64,000 bases of DNA from Planctomycetota bacterium (GCA_016191165.1 JACPPF010000034.1:1-64000); one strand, 5' to 3'. Positions 8,537-17,562 are shown, numbered from the stretch's first letter. Notes: generated by a model not told the origin, from the sequence alone. Made by a program: numbers and translations.

Positions 8537-8566
8537 AGGCCGACGTGTCGGCCTGTTATTTTTTCA
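8537..8566. terminator. Hairpin at the end of the deacetylase/FG-GAP gene
   Basis: AGGCCGACGTGTCGGCCT (8537-8554) is a near-perfect dyad. It lies immediately after the stop of the minus-strand gene (8556-8558) and just upstream of the MazF operon promoter. On the plus strand it is followed by a T-rich run; on the minus strand the downstream sequence is less T-rich. It probably isolates the two minus-strand transcripts. Confidence 0.55.
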
Positions 8567-10355
8567 ACAACTCCCCAAACCGCCGTCGATCTACATGGTT
8601 CTTCAACAGCACCGTATCCTCATTCGCCCACCACAAATTCCCGGAGTGAACGAAGCAACCGTTGTTCGTACCGTTGCGCCGGATCATGGGGATCGCGCCC
8701 GGATCGCTCGGCTTGCCCGCACGGATTTTCTTCCACCCGGTATTCATGTCGATGAGGCGATGGACGCCCCAGCCGCTTTCGCTTGAATGAACCAGATCGA
8801 GTTTGCCATCGCCATCCAGATCGACGAATCGGCTCCCCGGCGCCAGCGGACACGTGAAGGGGAGGGGAAGCCAGCCCTTGGGCGAGGCCTTGTACACTTT
8901 TCCGCCGGCGTCCAGCAGTTCACAGATGCCGTCGCCATCGACATCAAGCAGGCGGTGAAACGCCGGGTGTTTCTTCCAGTCTGCCTCGCTGAAGGTGCGG
9001 TGATATGCCTTGTCAGTCGCCCACTTTTGGCCATCAAAGTGGTAGACATCCTGGGTGACTTTGCCAGCGCGGCCCATGCCGAGGGTGGCGGATTGAAACG
9101 CCAGCGAGGCGTTTCCGTTTTTCTGCACGATGCCGAAACGGATGCTGCCGCCCAGGAGGAGTTTCAGCGCCAGCCCGTCGGGGCCGGGGCAAACGCGCCA
9201 GAGGGAGAGGTCGGGGTCCCAAAGGTAGGTTTTGGCGGCGCGGGAACGCAGATCGACGACGTCGAGATAGCCGTCGTTGTTGACGTCCAGAAGAAGAACG
9301 CTCTCGGCGCAAGCGCGCCAGGACTCGCCGCGGAAGAGCGATTTTTGCAATCGCTCATGGGATTCCTTGAACGTGAGGAACTTCACCTTCTTGCCATGCC
9401 TGGCGACGGCGTGATCGATCAGGTCGATGACCTGCTCCGCCTTGATCCAGCCGTGCGGGTGGAAGACCATGTTGAAGACGCCCTTTTTTATGACGGTGCT
9501 ATCAAGGGCCGCCTTCCAGTCGCGCACGGTGAGCGGATTGTTGGGCTTGTGCAGGTGCTGGGCCTGCCAGTCGCTCGGCGTCATGCACGGGAACTGCCAG
9601 CAATATTTGCCGATCAGGTACGGATAGGGATAATTCTCGATCCAGTTGACGAACTGCCGATCCGCGGGCAGGTACTTCTTGAAGCGTTCCCTGCCGTCCT
9701 CGAGCACCAGGTTCTTTGGCAACTCCGGATCGCCGGACGTGAACACGGTGAAGACTGAGGAATCGAGCGAGAGGTAGTTTCGCTCTCCGCTGCGGGAGGA
9801 ATTGGTGACCTCGTTGAAGATCTCCGCCCAGTAACGCGGGCTGGGTGTGTTGATCGAATCGCAGCAGGGCATCCGAAACGCGACCGGCTTGTTGTTGGGG
9901 ATCGCGTGCAGCATATCGACGCCGCGATCGTAGGTGTCTTTCGCCTTGGCGAACCCCAGCTTGAAATACGGGCACGGATGATCGACGGTATGAACTTCCA
10001 GGCTCAGACCCTCCTTGAGCCACGTTTGCAACCGCGAATCCTTCGGGTCGGCCTTGCATGTCATGATGCTGACGGGCGCCCGGCCGTCGATCTTCTTGAG
10101 GCGATCGAGAATGGGGCGCAGGAAGGCCTCGTATTTCTTGGATTCGCGCATGTCGTCGATGGCGAGGATGACGACTGCCTCGACCTCGGGTTCGCCGACC
10201 CATTGCGGTGTGGTGAGTTTCGGAAACTTGGCGTGCGGATAGTAGGGGTCGAGGTCATCGAGATACGCGAGCCGATTGCCCGGCGTCGCGCGAGGCGGTT
10301 GCGCCGCGACTGGAAATACCAACAGCAGCGCCGATAAGAGAGTGAGGCAGCGCAT
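8556..10355 (-). CDS. Secreted polysaccharide-deacetylase-like protein with FG-GAP repeats
   Basis: A 599-aa protein from the ATG at 10355, whose product starts MRCLTLLSALLLVFPVAAQ, a clear signal peptide. The frame is open up to 10406, but those extra codons come from a palindromic repeat. The first half resembles the NodB/polysaccharide deacetylase fold (VVILAIDDMRE, MTCKADPKD, a late VFHPHGW histidine motif). The second half contains FG-GAP/VCBS-type calcium-binding loops such as DVNNDGYLDVVD, DVDGDGICELLD and DLDGDGKLDLVH, which form a beta-propeller. It lies directly downstream of the PVC-cytochrome gene in the same frame after its stop, so the two are probably co-transcribed. The substrate is unknown. 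Confidence 0.8.
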   Translation of the reverse strand: MRCLTLLSALLLVFPVAAQPPRATPGNRLAYLDDLDPYYPHAKFPKLTTPQWVGEPEVEAVVILAIDDMRESKKYEAFLRPILDRLKKIDGRAPVSIMTCKADPKDSRLQTWLKEGLSLEVHTVDHPCPYFKLGFAKAKDTYDRGVDMLHAIPNNKPVAFRMPCCDSINTPSPRYWAEIFNEVTNSSRSGERNYLSLDSSVFTVFTSGDPELPKNLVLEDGRERFKKYLPADRQFVNWIENYPYPYLIGKYCWQFPCMTPSDWQAQHLHKPNNPLTVRDWKAALDSTVIKKGVFNMVFHPHGWIKAEQVIDLIDHAVARHGKKVKFLTFKESHERLQKSLFRGESWRACAESVLLLDVNNDGYLDVVDLRSRAAKTYLWDPDLSLWRVCPGPDGLALKLLLGGSIRFGIVQKNGNASLAFQSATLGMGRAGKVTQDVYHFDGQKWATDKAYHRTFSEADWKKHPAFHRLLDVDGDGICELLDAGGKVYKASPKGWLPLPFTCPLAPGSRFVDLDGDGKLDLVHSSESGWGVHRLIDMNTGWKKIRAGKPSDPGAIPMIRRNGTNNGCFVHSGNLWWANEDTVLLKNHVDRRRFGELLKK

Positions 10356-10373
10356 GTTAATCCCCGCGGACCC

Positions 10374-10404
10374 GTTTAGCCGCTCGCCTCTGGCGAGCGC
10401 GAGC
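10374..10404. repeat. Palindromic repeat family C, copy 1
   Basis: GTTTAGCCGCTCGCC followed by GGCGAGCG forms a short dyad between the PVC-cytochrome stop and the deacetylase start. A near-identical copy is at 14224-14249, on the other side of the cytochrome gene, and looser relatives are at 21906-21993 and 55219-55255. Confidence 0.7.
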
Positions 10405-10406
10405 AT

Positions 10407-13400
10407 TCAATCCTTCTGAAGCGAGACGCGTACGCCCTCGGCGCCGACGATCCGCGCCGCCACGAACGGCGCTCCCGCCGCGTTGTTGACGCGCAGGAGC
10501 AAGACGTTCCAGCCCTTTTGCAAAGCCACGGGCGCGTTGCCTTCCTTCAGTTCCACGTTCTTGCCGTTGAGGGAAAGCTTGACATTCTCCGCGCTGCGAA
10601 CCAGCAACTTCGCTGGTTGCGCCTTGGGCGAATGAACATAGGCAAGGACATAGGCAGACCCCGGCTCACGGCCCAGAACGCCGCGTAGGTCGAAACCCTT
10701 GTCGGCGACATCCGCCTGCAGCGCGCGCCAGGTCATGCGTTGCTTGTCCTGCGAAATGACGACCCCGGTAGGATCGGGGTTCTTTTCGAGCGCTTGCGGC
10801 TTCGCCAGATCGCCGTCGAATGGACCGATGGCCCAGGCCGTCAACACCATGCCGCGCAATTCCTCCTGGGCCTTGCGATCGCGCAGGAAAGCGACCAGGT
10901 CGATGAATTCCTTGAAGCTGAGATGGCGCACGACGTCGTCGGGCATCAGCGATTTTTTCGAGGGCACAAATTCATCCAGTTCCGCGGCGGGAATGCGCAC
11001 TTCCTTGCCGGTCGTGTCGCGCAGGATCAACTCCTTGGCGTTTTGCGCGATCTTGAGACCCGTGTAGGTCAGCCCGCCCTTGGTGGTGGCGATGAAGCTC
11101 TGGTAACCTTCCTTGATTTCCTTGGATGGATCGAGCATCGACTCCATGACTTTTTCGAGGGACAGGGTGTCCCACATGCGCGTCAGGTCGGGGCCGACGT
11201 TGCCTCCCACGCCTTCGAGCCGATGGCAGGTGATGCAGCCGACGGCCTTGTTGTTCAGGTAGAGTCTGCGCCCGCGCAGCGGATCGCCCTGGGTTTTCAC
11301 CATGGCGCTGACGCGCTTCAATTCAGCCGGCTCAAGCGACACGAGCAGCCCGCCTTTGACGACGCGCGTCAGGAGATCGTTGACGTCGGGATTGCCCTTC
11401 GACGCGAAACGCCGCAGCGATTCGGAGACCTCCGGCAAAAGCGCCCTGGGCAGCTTCTTGGCGAGGAAACGCTGCCCGACGACGCGGGCGCCCTCGATGC
11501 TCTGGCCCAACATGACGATCGCCTCGCGCTGCACGTCGATGTCGGGATCATTGAGCAGCCCCTCGGCAACCTTGCGCGCTGGCCGATAGTCGATACTGGC
11601 CAGGGCACGAAGGACCTCGACCCGCATGGTGGGATCCTTGGCCTTGATGAATGGAACGACCGCGCCGAACGTGGAACGTTCGTTGAGGGCGCCCAGCGTG
11701 CGAATCAGGGAGATCCTGGTCTCATCCTCGGCGGCATTTTTCAACTGGTCGAGCAGGATCGGCAGGGCCGTCGTAAGCTTCGCCTCGGCGATCGTTTGCA
11801 ACAGGGCCTGGCGCGTTTTGGGATCGTCCGTCTTGAGCATCGCAAGCAGCGTGGTTTTCAAGCGGTCCGCCTTGATCGTGCCCGACGTCGCGAGCACGTC
11901 GAGTGTCGCCAGCTTCACCGCGTTGAGCTGGGCGGCGGAGATTTTCTTGTCCGGCACAACGGGCAGCGCATCGAGAAACTTCACGAGCGGCTCCACCGAG
12001 ATGGGCGGGTCGAGCTGGTAATAAGTGTAAGATCGTATCAAACCGACCTTTTGCTCCGGTTTGACGTGGTAATTCTTGAGCAACACGGGCAATTGCTCGG
12101 CCGCGGACCGGGATCGCAGCGAGGGGTAAACATCGAGCACGCGTTCCAGGTCCCGCGCGGAGCCGGAGTCGGCCAGAGCGAGCAATTTCGTGACGCCTGC
12201 CTTGCCCGTGTATTCCAGCGCGCGGGCCAGGCCGTCGTGTAAGTAGTCGTCGTCGTTCTTTTCGAACTGAATGCCGTTGACGATGACATCGGCGGCGCCG
12301 GGATTGTTGATGCGCCCCAGGGCGACGTAAATGGCGCGGCGGACGGCGAGGTCGTCGTCGTTTGCCGCCGCCACCAGGGCCTCATGCGCGTCGGTGTCGG
12401 TCTTTTTGCAGTTGAGCGCCAGCGCGTCGGCCGCCAGGCGGCGCACGTCGGGCGAGAAATCCTTCAGCCGGTCGATGCAGGCTTTTTTGACGGCGTCATT
12501 CCAAAACGATTGCAGGGCGCCCAGGGCGGCAATGCGGGCGACCAGCGGCTTCCTGTCCTCTTCTTGCAGGATCTTGACCAGGGCATCCCGCTGCCTGGCA
12601 ACGCGATGGCTGAGAACGTGAATCGTGGCCGCGGTGGCAATGGGCTTGAAGGCGGGCTTTTCCTTCCGGTTCTTCAACAGCACGCTGAGCAAACCGGGGC
12701 CACGCCGGACGATGTCGTCCCGGGCACGCTCCCGATCGCTGAAGTTCTCCGCTTCCAGCGTTTTGAGCAGGTCGGCGTCGGTCAGTTTCGCGATCTTTGC
12801 CCAGCTATCCAGACCGCGCGTGGCAATCGCCGGGTGTTCCTTGGTTCCCTTCCAGGTGATGCGGTAGATTCGGCCGTGCTTGCCGTCGCCCCAGAGTTTG
12901 CCCGCTCCGCCGGAGTCCGTGCGCCAGTCGGCAATGTACATCGCGCCATCCGGCCCGAGCACGGCCTGGCAGGGCCGAAAGAGCGGGTCGTTGGAACGCA
13001 ACATTTCAAACTCGTGCGTGACTTCAAAAGTCGCCCCGCGCGGCTGCACGGCATAGGCACGGACGACCTTGCGAAAGACATCCGGATAGTAAAGCAACCC
13101 GCGATACTGCGGCGGCAGGTACGTGTCATTGTAAATGAGCAACCCCGCCGGCGAGCCGCGACCTGTTTTTAGCATGGGAGCGACTTTGCCCGGCGCCTCG
13201 CCGTAGACGGCGCTGCGCAGGAAATCCGGGACGCAACAATCGGTCCCGGGACGCAAACGCCAGCCGAAATCGACGCCCTCGGGAATGTGCATCAGCCGGC
13301 AGCCGGTCCACTTCGAGCCGTCCTCGTTGTCGTTGTCGGCATGGAACATGTTGTACGCGGCATCGAAGACGACATCGCGGTAAGGATTGCGGTAGCCCAG

Positions 13401-14153
13401 CGAGTGGGTGTGCATCTTCGATCCATCAGGCCGGCAGCGGAAGATGGCGCCGGTGCGCAGCACCGTGGCCCGGCTGCCGTCGGAACCCTCGACGTAGTTG
13501 TCGTTGTCGCCTGACGTGATGTACAGCCAGCCGTCGTTGCCGATCGTCAGGCCGGAAACTTGATGGTGATGGTACCCGCAAAAGCCCTGGGCGATGATTT
13601 CCTTTTTGCCCCACGAACCGTCCGGCTGTTTCTTGTATCTCCGCACCGTTCCCTGGCCGCTGGCGTAGAGGTAGCCGTCGTGGACCAGGATGCTCGATGG
13701 CAGTTCCTCTTCGAGGACGACCTTTGCCGAGTCGTAAACGCCTTTCTTGGCGTTGAAGGCGAGCATCTTGATGCGGTCCTTCACGGGCTTGCGCATGATG
13801 ATGATTTTTCGTTTCGTGCCATCCTTGTAGGTGATCTCGATTTCGGACTTCGGGAAGTTGGCGCCGACCGCTTCGACCCACTCGATGACGTAGAGATTTC
13901 CCTCGGCATCGAACGTCATGCCCGCCGGGTTGATGATTACCGGCGCGTCCGCGACGATCTCGATCTTGAGCCCTTCCGGTGCGAAGTAGCCTTTGAGCCT
14001 GGCGTCGTATTGGCCGTGATCGACAATCTTCACCCAGTCCGGTTCGGGTTTGGGCGGTGATTGCTGGAAGTTGAGATCGACTCTCCCGGGCCCCTGCGCG
14101 GACGCGAGACCGATGAGCAACAACAGCAGGCCAACAACGAGAGAGTGTTTCAC
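10407..14153 (-). CDS. PVC-type membrane-bound dehydrogenase with HEAT repeats and cytochrome c domain
   Basis: A 1248-aa secreted protein. The GTG at 14153 follows AGGAG by 9 bp and is followed by a signal peptide (KHSLVVGLLLLLIGLASAQ). Domains in order are: a six-bladed propeller of the PVC-type heme-binding dehydrogenase family (PEGLKIEIVADAP, NPAGMTFDAEGNLYVIEW, GMTFD-type blades), a long array of HEAT-like helices (ADALALNCKKTD, AIYVALGRINNP, REAIVMLGQS), one c-type heme site (CITCH, coded near 11222-11240) and a C-terminal beta-sandwich. This architecture is typical of Planctomycetes and Verrucomicrobia and is thought to oxidise sugars or derivatives in the periplasm. The substrate is unknown. 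Confidence 0.9.
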   Translation of the reverse strand: MKHSLVVGLLLLLIGLASAQGPGRVDLNFQQSPPKPEPDWVKIVDHGQYDARLKGYFAPEGLKIEIVADAPVIINPAGMTFDAEGNLYVIEWVEAVGANFPKSEIEITYKDGTKRKIIIMRKPVKDRIKMLAFNAKKGVYDSAKVVLEEELPSSILVHDGYLYASGQGTVRRYKKQPDGSWGKKEIIAQGFCGYHHHQVSGLTIGNDGWLYITSGDNDNYVEGSDGSRATVLRTGAIFRCRPDGSKMHTHSLGYRNPYRDVVFDAAYNMFHADNDNEDGSKWTGCRLMHIPEGVDFGWRLRPGTDCCVPDFLRSAVYGEAPGKVAPMLKTGRGSPAGLLIYNDTYLPPQYRGLLYYPDVFRKVVRAYAVQPRGATFEVTHEFEMLRSNDPLFRPCQAVLGPDGAMYIADWRTDSGGAGKLWGDGKHGRIYRITWKGTKEHPAIATRGLDSWAKIAKLTDADLLKTLEAENFSDRERARDDIVRRGPGLLSVLLKNRKEKPAFKPIATAATIHVLSHRVARQRDALVKILQEEDRKPLVARIAALGALQSFWNDAVKKACIDRLKDFSPDVRRLAADALALNCKKTDTDAHEALVAAANDDDLAVRRAIYVALGRINNPGAADVIVNGIQFEKNDDDYLHDGLARALEYTGKAGVTKLLALADSGSARDLERVLDVYPSLRSRSAAEQLPVLLKNYHVKPEQKVGLIRSYTYYQLDPPISVEPLVKFLDALPVVPDKKISAAQLNAVKLATLDVLATSGTIKADRLKTTLLAMLKTDDPKTRQALLQTIAEAKLTTALPILLDQLKNAAEDETRISLIRTLGALNERSTFGAVVPFIKAKDPTMRVEVLRALASIDYRPARKVAEGLLNDPDIDVQREAIVMLGQSIEGARVVGQRFLAKKLPRALLPEVSESLRRFASKGNPDVNDLLTRVVKGGLLVSLEPAELKRVSAMVKTQGDPLRGRRLYLNNKAVGCITCHRLEGVGGNVGPDLTRMWDTLSLEKVMESMLDPSKEIKEGYQSFIATTKGGLTYTGLKIAQNAKELILRDTTGKEVRIPAAELDEFVPSKKSLMPDDVVRHLSFKEFIDLVAFLRDRKAQEELRGMVLTAWAIGPFDGDLAKPQALEKNPDPTGVVISQDKQRMTWRALQADVADKGFDLRGVLGREPGSAYVLAYVHSPKAQPAKLLVRSAENVKLSLNGKNVELKEGNAPVALQKGWNVLLLRVNNAAGAPFVAARIVGAEGVRVSLQKD

Positions 14154-14223
14154 GGCAGAGATCTCCTGAAGGATCGTCACGATGCGACAAGGATAAAGTA
14201 ACGAGAATTCCCCGCAAGTCAAA

Positions 14224-14249
14224 GTTTAGCCGCTCGCCTTGGGCGAGCG
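14224..14249. repeat. Palindromic repeat family C, copy 2
   Basis: GTTTAGCCGCTCGCC then GGCGAGCG, matching 10374-10404. It lies upstream of the PVC-cytochrome gene, between it and the divergent redoxin-like gene. Confidence 0.7.
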
Positions 14250-14351
14250 TTGGACAACAAAATCCGCTGTCAGACGCCGGCACGTCGGTCGTCCGTTTGA
14301 TACAACATTCAGCAACCTTTCGCGGTTCATCTCGTTCGTGGAGGACTCAAC

Positions 14352-15314
14352 ATGGCGCGATACCTGACCCTGGCGGCCCTGGCTGTTTTCGCGATGACCG
14401 CGGCGTTCTCCAACGCCGGCGGCGTGGCTCAGAAGAAACAAAAAGACAAGGACATCATGGTCAAGGGAATCCTCACCAAGGACGATGTCAAGGATCCGCA
14501 ACGCGGCGGGCCGAGCCAGATCCATGTCGTGAAACTTCAGAAAGGCAAGACCTACACCATCGACATGGTCAGTTCCCAGATGGATTCCTACCTGCGCCTG
14601 CAAGACGCCAAGGGCAAGCAGCTGGCCGAGGACGACGACAGCGGCGGCGGCCTCAACGCGCGCATCCAGTTTAGCTGCACAGCCGACGGCGATTACCGCA
14701 TCGTCACCACCACTTTCGCCGCCAACGCCATGGGCGCATTCACCCTTACCGTGAAAACGGCCGGCGCCAGTCAAGGCCCCGGCACGGCTCACGCCGGCAT
14801 GTTGGGCAAGGCCGCGCCTGGCCTCAGCGCCGACTTCGCCGTCAACGGCAAACCCCTCGGGCTTGCTGACCTCAAGGGCAAGGTCGTGCTCCTCTATTTC
14901 TGGGAGCCTCGTTCCAGCGCCTCCGCGGCGTTGTTGCCCCGCCTGGGGCAATGGAACAAGGCTTTCAAGGACAAAGGCCTCGCCATCGTCGGGGCAACGT
15001 TCTACCTGACCGACATTGGCCAAAACCTGACCTTTGACAAGGAAACCGGCCTGGTCAAAAAGGGCGCCAAGGCCAATCGAAAATCGGATCAAGCCATCCT
15101 GACCGACTATGCCGCGTATCACAAGATCGATCACCTCCTCCTCGCACTCGCCAAGAAGGAAGCGCTCGCCGCGTTCGACGCCTACATCGTCAACGGGTTG
15201 CCACAGATGGTGCTGATCGATCGCCGAGGCATGGTCCGCATGATCGAGGTCGGTGGGGAGAAGGCCAGCACGGGCGTGGAGGCCGAAATCAAGAAATTAC
15301 TGGCGGAGAAGTAG
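14352..15314 (+). CDS. Secreted redoxin-fold protein lacking the catalytic cysteines
   Basis: A 320-aa protein with a signal peptide (MARYLTLAALAVFAMTAAFSNA). Residues 35-135 form a PPC-like beta domain (YTIDMVSSQMDSYLRLQD, then GDYRIVTTTF). Residues about 150-315 have the TlpA/AhpC thioredoxin fold: KAAPGLSADFAVNGKPL, LKGKVVLLYFWEPRSS, and the cis-Pro region NGLPQMVLIDRRGMV. Where redox enzymes have CxxC, this protein has WEPRSSA (184-190), with no cysteine. It is probably not a thiol oxidoreductase, and a binding or structural role is likelier. GGAGG precedes the ATG. Confidence 0.8.
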   Translation: MARYLTLAALAVFAMTAAFSNAGGVAQKKQKDKDIMVKGILTKDDVKDPQRGGPSQIHVVKLQKGKTYTIDMVSSQMDSYLRLQDAKGKQLAEDDDSGGGLNARIQFSCTADGDYRIVTTTFAANAMGAFTLTVKTAGASQGPGTAHAGMLGKAAPGLSADFAVNGKPLGLADLKGKVVLLYFWEPRSSASAALLPRLGQWNKAFKDKGLAIVGATFYLTDIGQNLTFDKETGLVKKGAKANRKSDQAILTDYAAYHKIDHLLLALAKKEALAAFDAYIVNGLPQMVLIDRRGMVRMIEVGGEKASTGVEAEIKKLLAEK

Positions 15315-15330
15315 CCGAGGTGCAATCAAA

Positions 15331-15885
15331 TCAATGGGCGACGGCGCCTGTTTTCTTACCGCCATTCGCCAGGACCGGTGAAACCTCGTCGTCGCCAACG
15401 GCGACCGGGTTCTCGTGCAGCCGATCTCGCCCCTGGCGGCAGAACGCGCGCGCTTCCGGAAGGCCGAAGAATACTCGCAACCACATGTCATGGCCGCAGC
15501 TTTGGATCCGCGATTCGTCAAGCCAACTCGCCAAGGTTTCTTCGGGAATCCGCAACCCCTCGGCAGCCTCTTTCAGCGTCATGCCGAGGCGGTTCAGGGC
15601 CGCCTGGATTTCAGCCGGGGTCAGCAAATCAAGGTGAGCCCGCAAGGCCGCGGTGATCTGCTTGTCCGAATCACCCGTGAAAAACAATTTCTTGCAGGAA
15701 GTGCAAACGGGGGTTTTCAAGTCGGGAAGGGTAAAAGCATGGATGCGGCCGTCATGGCGTACTTCCGCGTCATAACGCACCGTTCCCATTTCCACTTTCA
15801 TTTCGCCACAATGCCGACAGCGCCACGGGAATGGCCGCTCTGCGCCAGGTTGGCGTTTGGAATTTCTCGCAGTTTCAACGTTCAT
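15331..15885 (-). CDS. MqsA-like antitoxin candidate: zinc ribbon plus HTH
   Basis: A 184-aa protein. Residues 22-68 carry two CxxC pairs (CRHCG and CTSCKK) around a beta segment, as in the YgiT/MqsA-type zinc ribbon. Residues about 90-125 form a helix-turn-helix (LTPAEIQAALNRLGMTLKEAAEGLRI), followed by a segment rich in SWLDESR, which matches the MqsA-type XRE domain. It overlaps the upstream 124-aa gene by 11 bp, so translation is coupled. In MqsRA-type modules the toxin gene comes first and the zinc/HTH protein second, as here. The last 50 residues are not recognisable and may be disordered. Confidence 0.72.
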   Translation of the reverse strand: MNVETARNSKRQPGAERPFPWRCRHCGEMKVEMGTVRYDAEVRHDGRIHAFTLPDLKTPVCTSCKKLFFTGDSDKQITAALRAHLDLLTPAEIQAALNRLGMTLKEAAEGLRIPEETLASWLDESRIQSCGHDMWLRVFFGLPEARAFCRQGRDRLHENPVAVGDDEVSPVLANGGKKTGAVAH

Positions 15886-16249
15886 GGATATTCACCACCA
15901 AGATTGAAGCTTCATCCTGAATGAACGGTTCGCGATAACAAAGACGCGTTTCAATGTAAACCGCTTTGTCTTGAATAGTCAACCGCAAGTCGTGATGATA
16001 TTCGTATTGGGTCCACTCGGGACGCGTTTCCTTGACTTCGTCAATTTCGCCGCCCGCCATTACGTAGTCATGCATTACCCGGCGCAGGCTGTTCAAATCC
16101 ACACCATTTAGTTCACGACGTACCCAGCGGTGTGCTTCCTCCGTCAGCTCGAACTCAACAAAGCCAGTAATCCGCCAGTTTCCCAGGGCGTCTTTATAAG
16201 CCAGCAGCCTTGTCGAGTCGGTTAACGGCGGCACGGCAGGCGCCCTCAT
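15875..16249 (-). CDS. Unfamiliar toxin candidate partnered with the MqsA-like protein
   Basis: A 124-aa protein taken from the ATG at 16249. The frame is open further upstream, but a strong promoter (-10 at 16269-16274) lies inside that extension, so it cannot be coding in the main transcript. The second half (YHHDLRLTIQDKAVYIETRL, then EASILVVNIHE) has the alternating strands of a small alpha/beta RNase-like or RelE/MqsR-sized toxin, but no named family or catalytic set is recognised. The N-terminal half is helical (EEAHRWVRRELNG, SLRRVMHDYV). GC content is lower than nearby (30 of 60 in the line starting 15961), consistent with mobility. Confidence 0.65.
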   Translation of the reverse strand: MRAPAVPPLTDSTRLLAYKDALGNWRITGFVEFELTEEAHRWVRRELNGVDLNSLRRVMHDYVMAGGEIDEVKETRPEWTQYEYHHDLRLTIQDKAVYIETRLCYREPFIQDEASILVVNIHER

Positions 16250-16268
16250 GCGATGCAGACCTGGGTGC

Positions 16269-16297
16269 ATTCTAAACGCGGATTTGATCCAGGTCAA
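16269..16297 (-). promoter_or_regulatory. Promoter of the MqsA-like toxin-antitoxin operon
   Basis: On the minus strand TTGACC (16292-16297) and TAGAAT (16269-16274) are separated by 17 bp. The start codon at 16249 lies about 20 bp beyond the -10. This fixes the likely start of the toxin-like gene. Confidence 0.55.
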
Positions 16298-16368
16298 CGA
16301 GTGGCCACTGCCCGACAGGGCCGGTTTTGCTACGATACCCACAAATCAACCACCCCAGGGAGCCGGCA

Positions 16369-17562
16369 ATGCCAACCAACGAACCAATCAATCGCAAGCT
16401 GCGTATGGGCCTGGTCGGAGGAGGCCAGGGCGCGTTCATCGGGCGCGTGCACGCCACCGCGGCCATCCTTGACAACCGCGCCTGCCTCGTCGCCGGCGCC
16501 CTCTCCAGCGACCCGGCCAAGGCGAAGGCTTCCGCCCCCGATTACGACATCGCGCCGGCGCGAGCCTACGGCTCGGTCAAGGAGATGATCGCCGCCGAGC
16601 TCAAGCTGCCCGCATCGGAACGTATCGACTTCGCCGCCGTCGCCACGCCGAACCATACCCATTTCGAGATCGCCGAGGCGTTCGCCGAGGCCGGCTTCAA
16701 CGTCATGTGTGACAAGCCCATGACCTTCGACCTTGGCCAGGCCGAGGAGCTGGCGAAGATCGTCGAAAAAACCGGCGTCGTCTTCGGTCTCACGCACAAC
16801 TACACTGGCTACCCGCTCGTCCGGCAAGCGCGCGACATGATCCTCTCAGGCGAACTTGGCGAGATCAACGCCATTCGGGCGTCCTACATCCAGGGCTGGC
16901 TGCGCTCGCGCCTCGAATCGACGGGGCAAAAGCAGGCGGGCTGGCGCACCGACCCGAGCAAGTCAGGCGCCGCCGGCTGCTTCGGCGACATTGGCACGCA
17001 CGCCTACAACCTTAGCCGCTTCATCACCGGCCTCATCCCCGACCAGATTTCCTGCACCCTGACCGCTTTTGAATCGGGCCGCGCTCTCGACGACTACGGC
17101 ACCGCCATCCTTCGCTACACCAACGGCGCCATCGGCACGGTCACCGCCTCGCAGATTTCACATGGCCGCGAAAACGACATCTGGATCGAGGTGGACGGAA
17201 CCAAGGGTTCGCTCGAATGGCATCAGGAAGAGCCGAACAAGATGATGGTCCGGGTCAACGGCAAGCCGCACCAGCTTTACACGCGTGCCGGCGGGCCCTA
17301 CCTTGGCGCGGCCGCCGGCGCCGCGACGCGCATCCCCGCTGGACACCCCGAGGCCTTCCTTGAAGCGTTCGCCAACGTCTACACCGCTGCCTACGCCGAC
17401 ATGGTCAAACGCGCCGCGAATCAGAAATTCGATGGCAAGAACACTCTCTACCCCAACGTCGCCGATGGCGTGGACGGCATGAATTTCATCACGCAAAGCG
17501 TCGCCAGCAGCAAGGATGGCGGCGCTTGGAAATCCCTGAAGCACCCGCTGTGCCGGAAATGA
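16369..17562 (+). CDS. Gfo/Idh/MocA-family NAD(P)-dependent oxidoreductase
   Basis: A 397-aa cytoplasmic dehydrogenase from the ATG at 16369. The Rossmann fingerprint is GLVGGGQGAFIGRVHA near the N-terminus. AAVATPNHTHFEIAEAF and the family motif CDKPMTF (an EKP-type motif carrying the conserved lysine) follow, then the GxxxDIGTHAYNL element bearing the catalytic aspartate and histidine. The family oxidises or reduces sugars, inositols and their derivatives. There is no signal or Tat motif. A gene encoding a transglutaminase starts about 100 bp downstream on the same strand. The substrate is unknown. Confidence 0.9.
   Translation: MPTNEPINRKLRMGLVGGGQGAFIGRVHATAAILDNRACLVAGALSSDPAKAKASAPDYDIAPARAYGSVKEMIAAELKLPASERIDFAAVATPNHTHFEIAEAFAEAGFNVMCDKPMTFDLGQAEELAKIVEKTGVVFGLTHNYTGYPLVRQARDMILSGELGEINAIRASYIQGWLRSRLESTGQKQAGWRTDPSKSGAAGCFGDIGTHAYNLSRFITGLIPDQISCTLTAFESGRALDDYGTAILRYTNGAIGTVTASQISHGRENDIWIEVDGTKGSLEWHQEEPNKMMVRVNGKPHQLYTRAGGPYLGAAAGAATRIPAGHPEAFLEAFANVYTAAYADMVKRAANQKFDGKNTLYPNVADGVDGMNFITQSVASSKDGGAWKSLKHPLCRK

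Noticed and set aside
10355-10407. PVC-cytochrome and deacetylase genes as one protein broken by a stop
   Set aside because: The second gene has its own clear signal peptide and complete domain layout, so two proteins are more likely than a readthrough fusion.
16250-16342. Longer N-terminus for the toxin-like gene
   Set aside because: It would cover a strong promoter, and its codons have no good ribosome-binding site.
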